From Clostridia bacterium (GTDB lineage Bacteria > Bacillota_A > Clostridia > Christensenellales > Aristaeellaceae), in NCBI GenBank assembly GCA_017464225.1, contig JAFUDW010000117.1:1-46719 (forward strand): a DNA stretch of 46,719 bases, written 5' to 3'. A program made the translations under genes and the position numbers. This document shows positions 31,608 through 39,676 of this stretch, piece by piece; the first letter of the stretch is position 1, and every line of letters starts with the position of its first letter. The notes beneath the pieces are model-generated. The model did not search any database. It was given only the letters and a program-made list of their open reading frames with translations, and was not told the DNA's origin.

Positions 31608-32816
31608 ATGCCAGCACTCAACCCGCATTTGGCGTCCATGCCCGGGGGATATCTGTTTCGCGAGGTGGCCTCCCGCGTGGCCGCCTATGAGCGCAGCCAT
31701 CCCGGCAGGCGGGTGATCAGCCTGGGTATCGGCGACGTGACCAGGCCGCTGCCCTCCGTGGTGACCCGGGCCATGGCCGACGCCGCCATGGAAATGAGCA
31801 CGCCTTCCGGTTTTCGCGGCTACGGCCCGGAACAGGGGTATGACTTTTTGCGGGCGGCCATCTGCAAAAACCTGTATGAGCCCCGCGGCGTCACACTGGG
31901 CGTTGACGAGGTGTTCGTTTCAGACGGAGCAAAAACCGATACGGCGGCCCTGCAGGAGCTTTTGTCAGACGAGGCGTGCATCGCCGTGACCGATCCGGTA
32001 TATCCGGTATATGTGGATACCAACGCCATGGCCGGGCGTGCGGGAGAATACCGCGGCGGTTTGTGGTCGCGCATCGAGTATCTTCCCTGCGTGCGGGAGA
32101 ACGGCTTTGTTCCGCCGCTTCCCAGCCATAATGTGGACGCCGTATATCTTTGTTGTCCCAATAACCCCACGTGCGCGGCGCGGCCCCTCAGAGAATTGCA
32201 GCGCTATGTGGACTGGGCGCGGCAGAATGGCGCGCTGATCTTTTTTGACGCCGCCTACAGCGCCTTTATCAGTTCGCCTGACGTGCCCCGCAGTATCTAT
32301 GAATGCGCCGGTGCCAGGGACTGCGCCATCGAGTGCGGGTCCTTTTCCAAGCTGGCGGGCTTTACCGGGATGCGGTGCGGTTATACAGTGGTGCCGCGGT
32401 CTCTGTACGGCGGCACGCTGCAAAAAATGTGGAAGCGCCGCCTGGCTGCCAAGAGCAACGGCGTTTCCTATCCGGTGCAGCGGGCGGCTGAGGCGGTGTT
32501 TACGCCCGAGGGCAGCCGCGCCTGGCGGGACAATATAGATTATTACATGAACAACGCCCGCATCATCCGCAATACCATGCGCGCAGTGGGACTGACGCCC
32601 TACGGCGGCGTGGACGCGCCCTATGTGTGGCTTGAAACGCCTCCCGGCGTATCGGGCTGGGATTTCTTTGATTTTCTGCTGGAGCATGCCCAGGTGGCGG
32701 GTACGCCCGGCGAAGGCTTCGGCCCCAGCGGCAGCGGATACTTCCGCCTGACGGCGTTCAATATCGAGGAGAACACCCAGGAAGCGCTGCGCAGGATCCG
32801 GGCGGCGCTGGGATGA
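31608..32816 (+). CDS. dapL: LL-diaminopimelate aminotransferase
   Basis: 402 residues, a fold-type I PLP enzyme that makes LL-DAP directly from tetrahydrodipicolinate and glutamate, skipping the succinylase or acetylase steps. The PLP lysine is in IECGSFSKLAGFTGMRCG; YLCCPNNPT, FFDAAYSAF and the substrate loop SGFRGYGPEQGYDFLR are typical of DapL rather than of aspartate aminotransferases. GGAGGGAG precedes the ATG at 31608. With DapF it completes meso-DAP formation. A terminator lies about 20 nt after the stop. Confidence 0.93.
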   Translation: MPALNPHLASMPGGYLFREVASRVAAYERSHPGRRVISLGIGDVTRPLPSVVTRAMADAAMEMSTPSGFRGYGPEQGYDFLRAAICKNLYEPRGVTLGVDEVFVSDGAKTDTAALQELLSDEACIAVTDPVYPVYVDTNAMAGRAGEYRGGLWSRIEYLPCVRENGFVPPLPSHNVDAVYLCCPNNPTCAARPLRELQRYVDWARQNGALIFFDAAYSAFISSPDVPRSIYECAGARDCAIECGSFSKLAGFTGMRCGYTVVPRSLYGGTLQKMWKRRLAAKSNGVSYPVQRAAEAVFTPEGSRAWRDNIDYYMNNARIIRNTMRAVGLTPYGGVDAPYVWLETPPGVSGWDFFDFLLEHAQVAGTPGEGFGPSGSGYFRLTAFNIEENTQEALRRIRAALG

Positions 32817-32837
32817 ACGCTTTATTTTCGCGTTTTC

Positions 32838-32865
32838 AGGGGCGGATTTGCCCCTCTTTTTGTTT
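32838..32865 (+). terminator. Terminator after dapL
   Basis: A 6-bp stem AGGGGC/GCCCCT with a 6-nt loop (32838-32855), followed by CTTTTTGTTTT. Confidence 0.85.
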
Positions 32866-32922
32866 TCAACCCGTATTTTTTGAAAAAGTTTAACTTTGGT
32901 CTTCCTTTTATGCGCTATCTGT

Positions 32923-32930
32923 GGTAAAAT
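32923..32930 (+). promoter_or_regulatory. Possible extended -10 promoter of the Xaa-Pro peptidase gene
   Basis: TGGTAAAAT (TAAAAT at 32925-32930), 46 nt before the ATG at 32976. A perfect TATAAT also occurs at 32960-32965 but is too close to the start codon for a normal leader. Either could be used. Confidence 0.4.
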
Positions 32931-32975
32931 TGCTTGTGGCATTCGTATATCATGCCAAATATAATGGGGGAGAGT

Positions 32976-34037
32976 ATGAAACGCACTGATAAACTGCTGG
33001 CCGCTCTGCCGGAAAATACGGCGGCGCTGCTGCATAATCCTTCCAATATTTTTTACCTGAGCGGCTATACCGGCGAGGGATTGCTGCTGGTGGCGCCGGG
33101 ACTGAGCGCCGTGATCACCGATTTCCGCTATGTGGAGGCCGCGCAGCGGCAGTGCCCCGGTTTCGCGGTGCACGCCATCCGGAACGGCGTCAGCCATGTC
33201 CAGTTGGCATACGAGCTGCTCAGAGGCGTCCATATCAATCAGCTTGCCATTGAGGACAATATCATCACCGTCCGCGGCATGCGCGATATCGAAAAGGCCA
33301 TGCCGGGCATCGCGTTCGTTCCGCTGGATTTCAAGCCTGAAAAGCTGCGCGAGGTCAAGGACGACGACGAGCTCAGCCGCATCGAGCGCGCCTGCGATAT
33401 CACCTGTCAGGCATTTGAGTACATCTGCGGCTTTATCGCGCCGGGACGTACCGAGCGCGAGGTTCAGCTGGCGCTGGATTATAAAATGCTGCAGCTGGGC
33501 GCCGAAGGTCTGGCCTTCGATACCATCGTGGCGTCTGGGGAAAACGGCTCGCTGCCCCACGCCGTGCCCGGCGAGCGCGAGATCAAAGAGGGCGATATGG
33601 TCACCATCGATTTCGGCGCGCGCTTTGAGGGCTACGATGCCGATATGACGCGCACTGTGGCCGTGGGCCAGCCCAGTGAAAAAATGCGCAGGATCTACGA
33701 AATCGTGCTTCACGCCCAGGAAACCGCGCAGGCGGCCATCGCGCCTGGAATGAAGTGCAGCGATATTGACAAGATCGCGCGGGATATCATCGCTGAGGCG
33801 GGCTACGGCGAATGCTTCGGCCACAGCACGGGCCACGGCGTAGGCATCGATATCCATGAGGAGCCCAGGGTCTCGGCCCGTTCGGAACAGGTATTGGCGC
33901 CGGGCAACATCGTTACCGTGGAACCCGGAATTTATGTGCCCGGACTGGGCGGCGTGCGCATTGAAAACACCTGCGTCGTCACCGAAACCGGCGTCCGCGC
34001 TCTGTGCGGTGCATCCAAGGAGCTGCGCATTCTGTAA
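32976..34037 (+). CDS. Xaa-Pro peptidase family (M24) aminopeptidase
   Basis: 353 residues. An N-terminal creatinase-like domain (about 1-125; YLSGYTGEG near residue 25) is followed by the M24 metallopeptidase domain with all five metal ligands: the Asp pair in TIDFGARFEGYDADMTRT, His in GHSTGHGVGIDIHE, Glu in VTVEPGIYVPG and Glu in GVRIENTCVV. It removes N-terminal residues before proline in cytoplasmic peptides. Start 32976 follows GGGGGAG with 3-4 nt; an in-frame ATG at 32934 lacks such a site. It is immediately before efp, an arrangement very common in Firmicutes. Confidence 0.9.
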   Translation: MKRTDKLLAALPENTAALLHNPSNIFYLSGYTGEGLLLVAPGLSAVITDFRYVEAAQRQCPGFAVHAIRNGVSHVQLAYELLRGVHINQLAIEDNIITVRGMRDIEKAMPGIAFVPLDFKPEKLREVKDDDELSRIERACDITCQAFEYICGFIAPGRTEREVQLALDYKMLQLGAEGLAFDTIVASGENGSLPHAVPGEREIKEGDMVTIDFGARFEGYDADMTRTVAVGQPSEKMRRIYEIVLHAQETAQAAIAPGMKCSDIDKIARDIIAEAGYGECFGHSTGHGVGIDIHEEPRVSARSEQVLAPGNIVTVEPGIYVPGLGGVRIENTCVVTETGVRALCGASKELRIL

Positions 34038-34085
34038 TGCCGCGCCCTTTTGCAGAATAAACAAATAAAATGGAGGAATGAACCA

Positions 34086-34643
34086 ATGATCACAGCTGGC
34101 GATTTCAAAAAAGGCATTACCGTAGAATGGGATGGCGGCGTATGGACCATCGTAGATTTCCAGCACGTAAAGCCCGGCAAGGGCGCCGCCTTCGTCCGCA
34201 CCAAGATCAAGAACATCATGACCGGCGCGGTGGTAGAGCGCTCCTTCAACCCCACCGATAAGATGCCCAAGGCCATCATCGAAACCAAGGAGATGGAGTA
34301 TCTGTACAACGATGGTGAGCTGTACTACTTCATGGATCCCGAAACCTTCGAGCAGACTCCGCTCAACCACAGCCAGGTGGAGGAAGCCATCCAGTTCGTG
34401 AAGGAAAACACCAACGTGGTGATCCGTTACTTCAAGGGCAGCGCCTTCAGCGTGGAAGCGCCCAACTTCGTGGAGCTTGAAGTGACCCAGACCGAGCCCG
34501 GCTTCAAGGGCGATACCGCCACTAACAACTTCAAGCCCGCCACTGTGGAAACCGGTTACGAGCTGCAGGTGCCCCTGTTCATCAACATTGGCGACAAGAT
34601 CAAGATCGACACCCGCTCGGGCGAATACCTGTCCAGAGCGTAA
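34086..34643 (+). CDS. efp: Translation elongation factor P
   Basis: 185 residues, normal length. Domain I has the tip [10 protein letters not shown] with the modifiable lysine at position 32 (PGKG); domain III ends [13 protein letters not shown], as expected. EF-P binds stalled ribosomes at polyproline stretches and helps peptide-bond formation. GGAGG lies 9 nt before the ATG at 34086. It follows the Xaa-Pro peptidase and precedes a CD1247-like gene by 16 nt, so the three are probably one operon. Confidence 0.97.
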   Translation: MITAGDFKKGITVEWDGGVWTIVDFQHVKPGKGAAFVRTKIKNIMTGAVVERSFNPTDKMPKAIIETKEMEYLYNDGELYYFMDPETFEQTPLNHSQVEEAIQFVKENTNVVIRYFKGSAFSVEAPNFVELEVTQTEPGFKGDTATNNFKPATVETGYELQVPLFINIGDKIKIDTRSGEYLSRA

Positions 34644-34659
34644 TCAAGGAGAAACCTGA

Positions 34660-35076
34660 ATGAGCAATATTAATGACCGCGTAGCATATCTCAAGGGCCT
34701 GGCCGAAGGTATGAAGCTGAGCGATGAGACCAGCGAGGGCAAGCTGCTGCTGAAGATGCTGGACGTGCTGGAGGAAATGGCCGGGGAAATCACCTCCCTG
34801 CGCACCGACTATGACGAGCTGGACGAGTATGTGGAAAGCATCGACGACGATCTGGCCGACATGGAAGAATACCTGTTTGACGAAGAGGATGAGGACGGCT
34901 TCGAGGATGACGACGAAGAGGACGAGGACGATCAAATGGTCGTCTATACCTGTCCTCATTGCGGCAACGAGGTGACCTTTGAAATCGACGGCTTCGATTT
35001 TGAGGAGGATAACCTCTGCCCCAATTGCGGCGAGCCGCTGTTCCCCACCGATGGAGACGACACCGACGGAGAATGA
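34660..35076 (+). CDS. CD1247-like domain protein with acidic linker and zinc ribbon
   Basis: 138 residues. The N-terminal helical part (MSNINDRVAYLKGLAEGMKL...) matches the 'CD1247 N-terminal domain' family. A very acidic stretch (about 62-92, EEDEDGFEDDDEEDEDD) follows, then a C-terminal zinc ribbon CPHCG...CPNCGEPL. The function is unknown. In Clostridia it is often encoded right after efp, as here. The low-complexity acidic linker may be disordered. A terminator follows. Confidence 0.8.
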   Translation: MSNINDRVAYLKGLAEGMKLSDETSEGKLLLKMLDVLEEMAGEITSLRTDYDELDEYVESIDDDLADMEEYLFDEEDEDGFEDDDEEDEDDQMVVYTCPHCGNEVTFEIDGFDFEEDNLCPNCGEPLFPTDGDDTDGE

Positions 35077-35090
35077 TCAAATAAAGCGCG

Positions 35091-35118
35091 AAAGCCATCT
35101 GTAACAGGATGGCTTTTT
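35091..35118 (+). terminator. Terminator of the efp operon
   Basis: AAAGCCATC/GATGGCTTT stem (35091-35099 with 35108-35116) with an 8-nt loop, followed by TT. It overlaps the leader of the next gene. Confidence 0.8.
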
Positions 35119-35136
35119 CGTATGCGGAGGATATAT

Positions 35137-35895
35137 ATGGAATATATGCATCAGAACGCGGCCCCGTTTTTCCTGGAGGGAGGGGAAAACGCCGTGCTGC
35201 TGACCCATGGCTTCACCGGTTCCGCGGGGCATATGCGCCCGCTGGGCGATTGCCTGAATCAGGCGGGCTTTACCGTGCAGGGGATCCTGCTGCCGGGACA
35301 TGGAACGAGCCTTGCGGACATGCGGAAGAGCACCTGGCAGGATTGGCTGCAGGCTGAGCTGACCGCCGTGCGCAAGCTCAAGGAAAAGTATCGCACGGTC
35401 ACGGTTGCCGGCCTTTCGATGGGCGGCTGTCTTTCGCTGATCGCCGCGGAGCAGGCGCAGCCGGACGCCTGCGTGACCATCTCGGCTCCCATGAAGACCC
35501 AGCAGCGCTTTACCTGGGCAGCGCCCATCGCCGCCCTGGTGATGCCTGAAATCATGTGGAAAAACGGCGCTGTAAACGAAAAGCGCAGGCTGGATCCCGA
35601 ATACAATATCGGCTATGCCGGCATGCCCACTGCCCGGGTGGTCGATCTCAATCATTTGATGAAGCAGGCGCGGAAGAACCTATACAGCGTGACCTGTCCG
35701 CTTCTGTCGGTGCAGAGCCATGGCGATGAAACGATCAGCGCTGACAGCGCCGATATCATTCAGCGGGAAGCGGGATCGTCGGTCAAACAGATGCTTTGGC
35801 TGGAGGAGGTGCCCCACGTTTGCACGATCTCCGTGGAAAAGGATCGCATTGCTCAGGTGATGATCGGATTTTTGAAGGACGCGCTGAACGCGTAA
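35137..35895 (+). CDS. Alpha/beta hydrolase (carboxylesterase/monoacylglycerol lipase-like)
   Basis: 252 residues, a cytoplasmic serine hydrolase. The oxyanion HGFTGSAGHMRPLG, nucleophile elbow GLSMGGC (Ser near 92), Asp in SVQSHGDETIS and His in EVPHVCTI give a full triad. It resembles Est30-type carboxylesterases and monoacylglycerol lipases of Firmicutes. The start at 35137 has CGGAGG 6 nt upstream; an in-frame ATG 15 nt earlier has no site. It lies between a terminator and a small gene of unknown function. Confidence 0.85.
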   Translation: MEYMHQNAAPFFLEGGENAVLLTHGFTGSAGHMRPLGDCLNQAGFTVQGILLPGHGTSLADMRKSTWQDWLQAELTAVRKLKEKYRTVTVAGLSMGGCLSLIAAEQAQPDACVTISAPMKTQQRFTWAAPIAALVMPEIMWKNGAVNEKRRLDPEYNIGYAGMPTARVVDLNHLMKQARKNLYSVTCPLLSVQSHGDETISADSADIIQREAGSSVKQMLWLEEVPHVCTISVEKDRIAQVMIGFLKDALNA

Positions 35896-35940
35896 GCAAA
35901 AGGCCGCATAGCATAAACCAACCGAAAGGAGGGATATGCC

Positions 35941-36174
35941 GTGCGGCTTTCCGATGCGATGAAACCTGCCATGGAATGGAGCGAGGCGGCCATGCTTCCT
36001 GCCCGCGCTCGGACGATCAGCCAAGGCGCGGCCCTGCGCCAGCTCAGACAGCTGGAGGGACTGGATACGGCAGGGATTTATGAGGAGCTGCCCGCCCCGA
36101 AGAAAAACATGCTGGAAACGCGCTTTTCATCATTGGGACGGGCAGCTTACCGACAAGTCAGGCGGCTCTTTTAG
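35941..36174 (+). CDS. Small basic protein, function unknown
   Basis: 77 residues, Arg-rich and helical in appearance, with no recognised domain. GTG at 35941 follows AAAGGAGGG by 7 nt, which supports real translation. It ends tail to tail with the CAP gene, sharing 4 nt including both stop codons. It could be a gene remnant, but the ribosome site is strong. Confidence 0.5.
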   Translation: MRLSDAMKPAMEWSEAAMLPARARTISQGAALRQLRQLEGLDTAGIYEELPAPKKNMLETRFSSLGRAAYRQVRRLF

Positions 36175-36827
36175 CGTACAAACAGTTGGGTGACATACAC
36201 AAAGCCGTTGCCATCCACGCATACGCCCACGCCAACCTTTGACCACTGGCTGCCCAGGATATTGGCCCTGTGCCCGCTGCTGCTCATGAAGCCTGCCTGG
36301 GCTTTTTCCACCGTGGCGTAATGCGCGATGTTTTCACCGACGCCTCGGTAGCTGTAGCCGAAGAAGGTGAGCATATCTCCCGCGCGGCCGTAGGTGGGAG
36401 AGTTATGGTCAAAATAATTGTGTTCGTTCATATCGCAGGATTTGATCCGGGCAATGGCGCAAAGCTCCTCGTCCAGGGGCAGAGCGGGCAAGCCGTTGGC
36501 TTCCCGATCGGCGTTTAACAATTTCCATGCAGAATACTCTTGCGCAGAAACCGAAAGCGTAGTATAATCCCCAACGTCAGTGGATGCCGTGGGCTTTGCG
36601 GTGGTCTCCGGAGCTCTTGTGACCTGGGGAACGGCCGTGGGGCGTGGCGCAGCCGTCGGACGCGCTGTTCGCGCCGGTACCGCTGTGGCCTGCACGCAGG
36701 GGGCGCTGTTCCGGTAGGGCCACCCCTTAAAGCCGAATTGGGATGCGGGCGCGCCGTCCGCCAGACCGGCGGATGCGGCGCTGAGGATGCATAACGCGGC
36801 AATCAGCGTTTTTTGTAAAGATTTCAT
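36171..36827 (-). CDS. CAP domain (YkwD-type SCP) secreted protein
   Basis: 218 residues. Signal peptide (about 1-23), then a Pro/Thr/Ala-rich linker (about 45-85, low complexity) and a CAP domain: LNADREANGLPALPLDEELCAIARIKSCDM, NYFDHNSPTYG, GENIAHYATVEKA, MSSSGHRANILGSQWSKVGVG and the ending VTQLFVR. His, Glu and His of the conserved pocket are present. The function of bacterial YkwD-like CAP proteins is unknown; they are exported and sometimes act at the spore or cell wall. GGAGG lies 5 nt before the ATG, with a promoter of its own. Confidence 0.88.
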   Translation of the reverse strand: MKSLQKTLIAALCILSAASAGLADGAPASQFGFKGWPYRNSAPCVQATAVPARTARPTAAPRPTAVPQVTRAPETTAKPTASTDVGDYTTLSVSAQEYSAWKLLNADREANGLPALPLDEELCAIARIKSCDMNEHNYFDHNSPTYGRAGDMLTFFGYSYRGVGENIAHYATVEKAQAGFMSSSGHRANILGSQWSKVGVGVCVDGNGFVYVTQLFVR

Positions 36828-36874
36828 GCGTACCTCCGTAATTCATTTCAGGTGTAAGGCGATATCGCCCTTTT

Positions 36875-36903
36875 ACTGTAAATCGCGGAGCGAAAATAGT
36901 CAA
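36875..36903 (-). promoter_or_regulatory. Promoter of the CAP gene
   Basis: On the minus strand: TTGACT at 36903-36898, a 17-bp spacer and TACAGT at 36880-36875. A GGCGATATCGCC palindrome (36858-36869) lies in the leader. Confidence 0.6.
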
Positions 36904-36986
36904 TTTGCTTTGCCAGCGCTTTTCCAAGTGAAATTATGGCAGCTCTTTCAGGGCTGTATCAGCATAAAACTGGAGGAAACAAAACC

Positions 36987-37397
36987 ATGACACTGTCCAA
37001 ATGTCCCCGCTGTGAGCTGAATTACATTACCGACGGCGAGCAGTACTGCAAGATCTGCCGGCTGGAAATGAAGGGCGAGCCCGTGCGGGACGAAATTGAA
37101 ATGTGCACCATGTGCGGCGAGCACCCGGCTATGCCCGGAAAGGACGTTTGCCTGTTTTGCTATAAGGAAATGAACGGGACTGAAAACAGCCAGGAGGATG
37201 AGGAAGGCATCGTGGTGACCGAGGACGCCGCCATCGGTATCGATCCCCTGAGCACCATGGATGAGATCATTCCCGAGAGTGACGGCGACGACGGCGCTAT
37301 GTCTCTGGAGGCGCTGGGTGAAGAGGAAGAGGAAAACGACGATCTGGACGACGATGATGACCAGGATGACGGCATGCCGGTAAAGCGCAGGAAATGA
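36987..37397 (+). CDS. Zinc-ribbon protein with acidic tail, function unknown
   Basis: 136 residues. The N-terminal half has three CxxC pairs (KCPRCELN, YCKICRLE, MCTMCGEHP with DVCLFC), suggesting two zinc sites; the C-terminal half is low-complexity acid (EEEEENDDLDDDDDQDD) with a basic end VKRRK. The start at 36987 has GGAGG 10 nt upstream. It overlaps the metallophosphoesterase by 4 nt (ATGA), so the two are co-translated. No family is recognised with certainty. Confidence 0.75.
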   Translation: MTLSKCPRCELNYITDGEQYCKICRLEMKGEPVRDEIEMCTMCGEHPAMPGKDVCLFCYKEMNGTENSQEDEEGIVVTEDAAIGIDPLSTMDEIIPESDGDDGAMSLEALGEEEEENDDLDDDDDQDDGMPVKRRK

Positions 37398-38104
37398 GGA
37401 TTTTTGCCATTGGCGACCTGCATCTGCCCGGAGGCGACGATAAGCCCATGCAGGTGTTCGGCGCGCATTGGGAGGGGCACTGGGACAAGATCCGCGCCGA
37501 TTGGCGACAGCGGGTGGAGCCGGAGGATGTCGTACTGATCCCGGGGGATATCAGCTGGGCCATGTACCTGGACGCGGCGATTCCCGATCTGCTTTCCATT
37601 GGCGAGATGCCCGGACGCAAGATCCTTCTGCGCGGCAATCACGATTACTGGTGGGGCGCGATCACCCGGGTGCGGGATATCCTGCCGCAGGGCATGTTCG
37701 CCCTGCAGAACGACGCCCTTGTGCTGGACGGCGTAGCCTTCTGCGGCTCCAGGGGGTGGACCAATCCCTTGGGGAATGTGGATAGCGAGGATGCCCGGCT
37801 TTACGCCAGAGAGCTGATCCGACTGCGGCTTTCCCTGGAACGGGCACGCCAGCTGCAGCCTGAGGGCCGTTTGGTGGCGCTCACCCACTTTCCTCCCCTG
37901 CTGGAGGGCGGCGGCAAAACGCCTGTATCCGATCTGATGCGGGAATTTGGCGTGGACGACGTTGTATATGGCCATTTGCACGGCCCTTCTATCCGCAGCG
38001 CTTTTACCGGTACGGTGGATGGCGTGCGGTATCATTTCACCGCCTGCGACGGTCTTGGCTTCAAACTGTATCAGATTCCCGACCTGGTGGAGCACCAGGG
38101 TTAA
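37394..38104 (+). CDS. Metallophosphoesterase, cytoplasmic
   Basis: 236 residues. Ligands: D and H in AIGDLHLPGG, D in IPGDISWAMY, N and H in LRGNHDYWW, H in ALTHFPP and H-x-H in YGHLHGPS. This pattern of spacing with 'GDISWAM' is that of a Firmicutes phosphohydrolase family with unknown substrate. It starts inside the zinc-ribbon gene's stop. A terminator-like hairpin with seven Ts follows. Confidence 0.88.
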   Translation: MRIFAIGDLHLPGGDDKPMQVFGAHWEGHWDKIRADWRQRVEPEDVVLIPGDISWAMYLDAAIPDLLSIGEMPGRKILLRGNHDYWWGAITRVRDILPQGMFALQNDALVLDGVAFCGSRGWTNPLGNVDSEDARLYARELIRLRLSLERARQLQPEGRLVALTHFPPLLEGGGKTPVSDLMREFGVDDVVYGHLHGPSIRSAFTGTVDGVRYHFTACDGLGFKLYQIPDLVEHQG

Positions 38105-38138
38105 AGAGTGGCGGAGCTGTGCCGATCCCGCCGAAAAA

Positions 38139-38162
38139 CGTCCCGGAAGGGGCGCTTTTTTT
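38139..38162 (+). terminator. Terminator after the metallophosphoesterase
   Basis: CGTCCC-GGAA-GGGGCG (one G-T pair) at 38139-38154, then C and seven Ts. Confidence 0.75.
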
Positions 38163-38479
38163 GCCCTTCTGTGGGGATGAGGGGAAGCGTTGTGGCAGCT
38201 GTTCCCATGCGGTTTGATTCTGAAAACGCGGAAGGAAAAGAGGGATTCTTCATAATTTTGCCAAAGAAAAATTAAGTTTTTATGAAGAGAAAATCTGTGC
38301 AAAACAGGTAATAAACAAATAAAAAATATAGATAATAATCATAAAAAATGTTGCGCTTGGAGATGACCGGCGCTTTTTTTGTGCGAAAAAAGAAACAGTT
38401 ATGCGAACACATATTCCTAAAAGAAAACAAATATTTCAAAATTGTTACAGATATTTTTCCCAAAGAATAATTAGCGCAC
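38163..38479. other. AT-rich gene-free region before mraZ
   Basis: This stretch is clearly richer in A and T than the rest of the window (long A runs from about 38262 to 38460). I see no ORF with a ribosome site. A second weak hairpin with seven Ts lies near 38361-38380 (GGCGCTTTTTTTG). It probably holds regulatory DNA for the division cluster or is a remnant of something lost. Confidence 0.4.
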
Positions 38480-38508
38480 TTGCCATGCCTAAAAAAGTGG
38501 TTTATAAT
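38480..38508 (+). promoter_or_regulatory. Promoter of the dcw cluster
   Basis: TTGCCA at 38480-38485, a 17-bp spacer and perfect TATAAT at 38503-38508, about 50 nt before mraZ. Confidence 0.8.
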
Positions 38509-38541
38509 GGTGATCACAGCCCAGAAAGTGTAATTTTGTGG
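38494..38541 (+). promoter_or_regulatory. Putative MraZ boxes
   Basis: AAAGTGG (38494-38500, inside the promoter spacer), AAAGTGT (38525-38531) and TTTGTGG (38535-38541). Start spacing is 31 and 10 bp, near whole helical turns. Direct repeats with a GTG core are the known kind of MraZ site in several bacteria. Assignment here is inference. Confidence 0.4.
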
Positions 38542-38558
38542 TGGAAAAGGAGGCGAAA

Positions 38559-39086
38559 GGTGTGGACGAAGCCCGCAGCGAAGCGTTGACCCCGGCGCAG
38601 TCCGCACTGCTGGAAAAGTATCGCCACCTGCTGCATCGCGGTTTCCGCGGCACCTATATCCATGGCCTGGACGCCAAGGGACGCATGATCGTGCCCGCCG
38701 CCTTTCGCCAATCGCTTGGCGAACGGTTCTATCTGTGCATGACGCCCGATTTCAAGGCCATCGCTCTGTTTCCCCAGCACGAATGGGAATTGTACTATTG
38801 CTCGCTGCTGGAGCTGATGGAAAAGGATATGCGCATGGAGCGCATTGTAAACCTGTTTTCCAAATATACCTATGATAACTGCGAATGCGACGCCCAGGGC
38901 CGCGTGCTGCTGCCTCAGAAGCTTCGCGCCCGCTTTCTGGAGGACGCTAAGGACGTGGAGGTCAGCGGCGCGGGCACCCATATCCGCGTGATGCGCGCTG
39001 AGGACGCCCAGGCCGAGGAGGAGCAGCTGATCCGGGATATTCCCGATGTGCTGGCCTTTGAGGCTGAAATTGCCGGAAGACACTGA
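38559..39086 (+). CDS. mraZ: Transcriptional regulator MraZ with N-terminal extension
   Basis: 175 residues against the usual ~143. The conserved start YIHGLDAKGRMIVPAAFR lies about 33 residues in, and the second AbrB-like half has CDAQGRVLLPQKLR. An extra Ala/Glu/Leu-rich helix-like stretch (about 1-30) precedes the first half. MraZ forms rings that bind GTG-type repeats and regulate the dcw operon. The start at 38559 (GTG) has AAAGGAGG 8 nt before it; a longer frame from 38538 is not needed. The promoter and putative boxes lie just upstream. Confidence 0.9.
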   Translation, partial: GVDEARSEALTPAQSALLEKYRHLLHRGFRGTYIHGLDAKGRMIVPAAFRQSLGERFYLCMTPDFKAIALFPQHEWELYYCSLLELMEKDMRMERIVNLFSKYTYDNCECDAQGRVLLPQKLRARFLEDAKDVEVSGAGTHIRVMRAEDAQAEEEQLIRDIPDVLAFEAEIAGRH

Positions 39087-39125
39087 AGCTTGTTCTAAAG
39101 GATCGGGGAAAGGGGATACATTGGT

Positions 39126-39638
39126 ATGTCGCTGGCCAGAAATCCGGATATGCCCTATGTCAGTGCGGGACGGCAGAGCAGCCCCTATGAGCGTATGAAC
39201 GTGCGCAGCCATGTATATGTGCCCGACGCCGACGTCCGGGAAGACTGCGATGGGCGGCCGGCTTATACCGCCCCGGCGGGCATCCGGCGGGAGCCATTCC
39301 GCATTTCGGTGCGGGTAATGGTGGCCGTGGTGGCTGTCGCCATGTTTGTCATGGCCATGCTGGCCGTTTCGGCCATGGCTAAGCGCGCCGGCATATACAA
39401 AGAGGCTCAATCGGTTTACAGCGAGATCCAGTCGCTTAAAAGCGAAATCGGTTTGCTTGAGGCGCAGATTGCTCAGGCTCAGGAACCCAATAACCTGCGT
39501 TACCAGGCTTCTCAGCGGCTGGGCATGATCAACAGCGAGGGCGTGGAGCCCACGGAAATTTACGCGCCCGATACCCGGCCCGCAACCGCGGATTTCTCCC
39601 TCTCCGCCGGTTCGGGCCGGACTTCGCCGGGTCTCTGA
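39126..39638 (+). CDS. FtsL-like cell division protein
   Basis: 170 residues: a long cytoplasmic N-terminus (about 1-60), one membrane segment (about 62-84, VRVMVAVVAVAMFVMAMLAVS), a coiled coil (about 90-120, EAQSVYSEIQSLKSEIGLLEAQIAQ) and the typical end LRYQASQRLGMINSEGVEP, then a low-complexity tail. This is the bitopic layout of FtsL/DivIC-type proteins that bridge the division PBP and FtsQ-like partners. Sequence identity is low in this family, so the call rests on layout and on position between mraZ and the PBP gene. Confidence 0.75.
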   Translation: MSLARNPDMPYVSAGRQSSPYERMNVRSHVYVPDADVREDCDGRPAYTAPAGIRREPFRISVRVMVAVVAVAMFVMAMLAVSAMAKRAGIYKEAQSVYSEIQSLKSEIGLLEAQIAQAQEPNNLRYQASQRLGMINSEGVEPTEIYAPDTRPATADFSLSAGSGRTSPGL

Positions 39639-39676
39639 GGCGGGGAAAAGGGTGCGCGGCATGAGGGGGAGCGTGT

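Noticed and set aside
31965..34370. An 801-codon open frame on the minus strand opposite dapL, the Xaa-Pro peptidase and efp
   Set aside because: High GC keeps the opposite strand open. The plus-strand genes are clearly conserved and have ribosome sites; the minus frame shows no family and no site.
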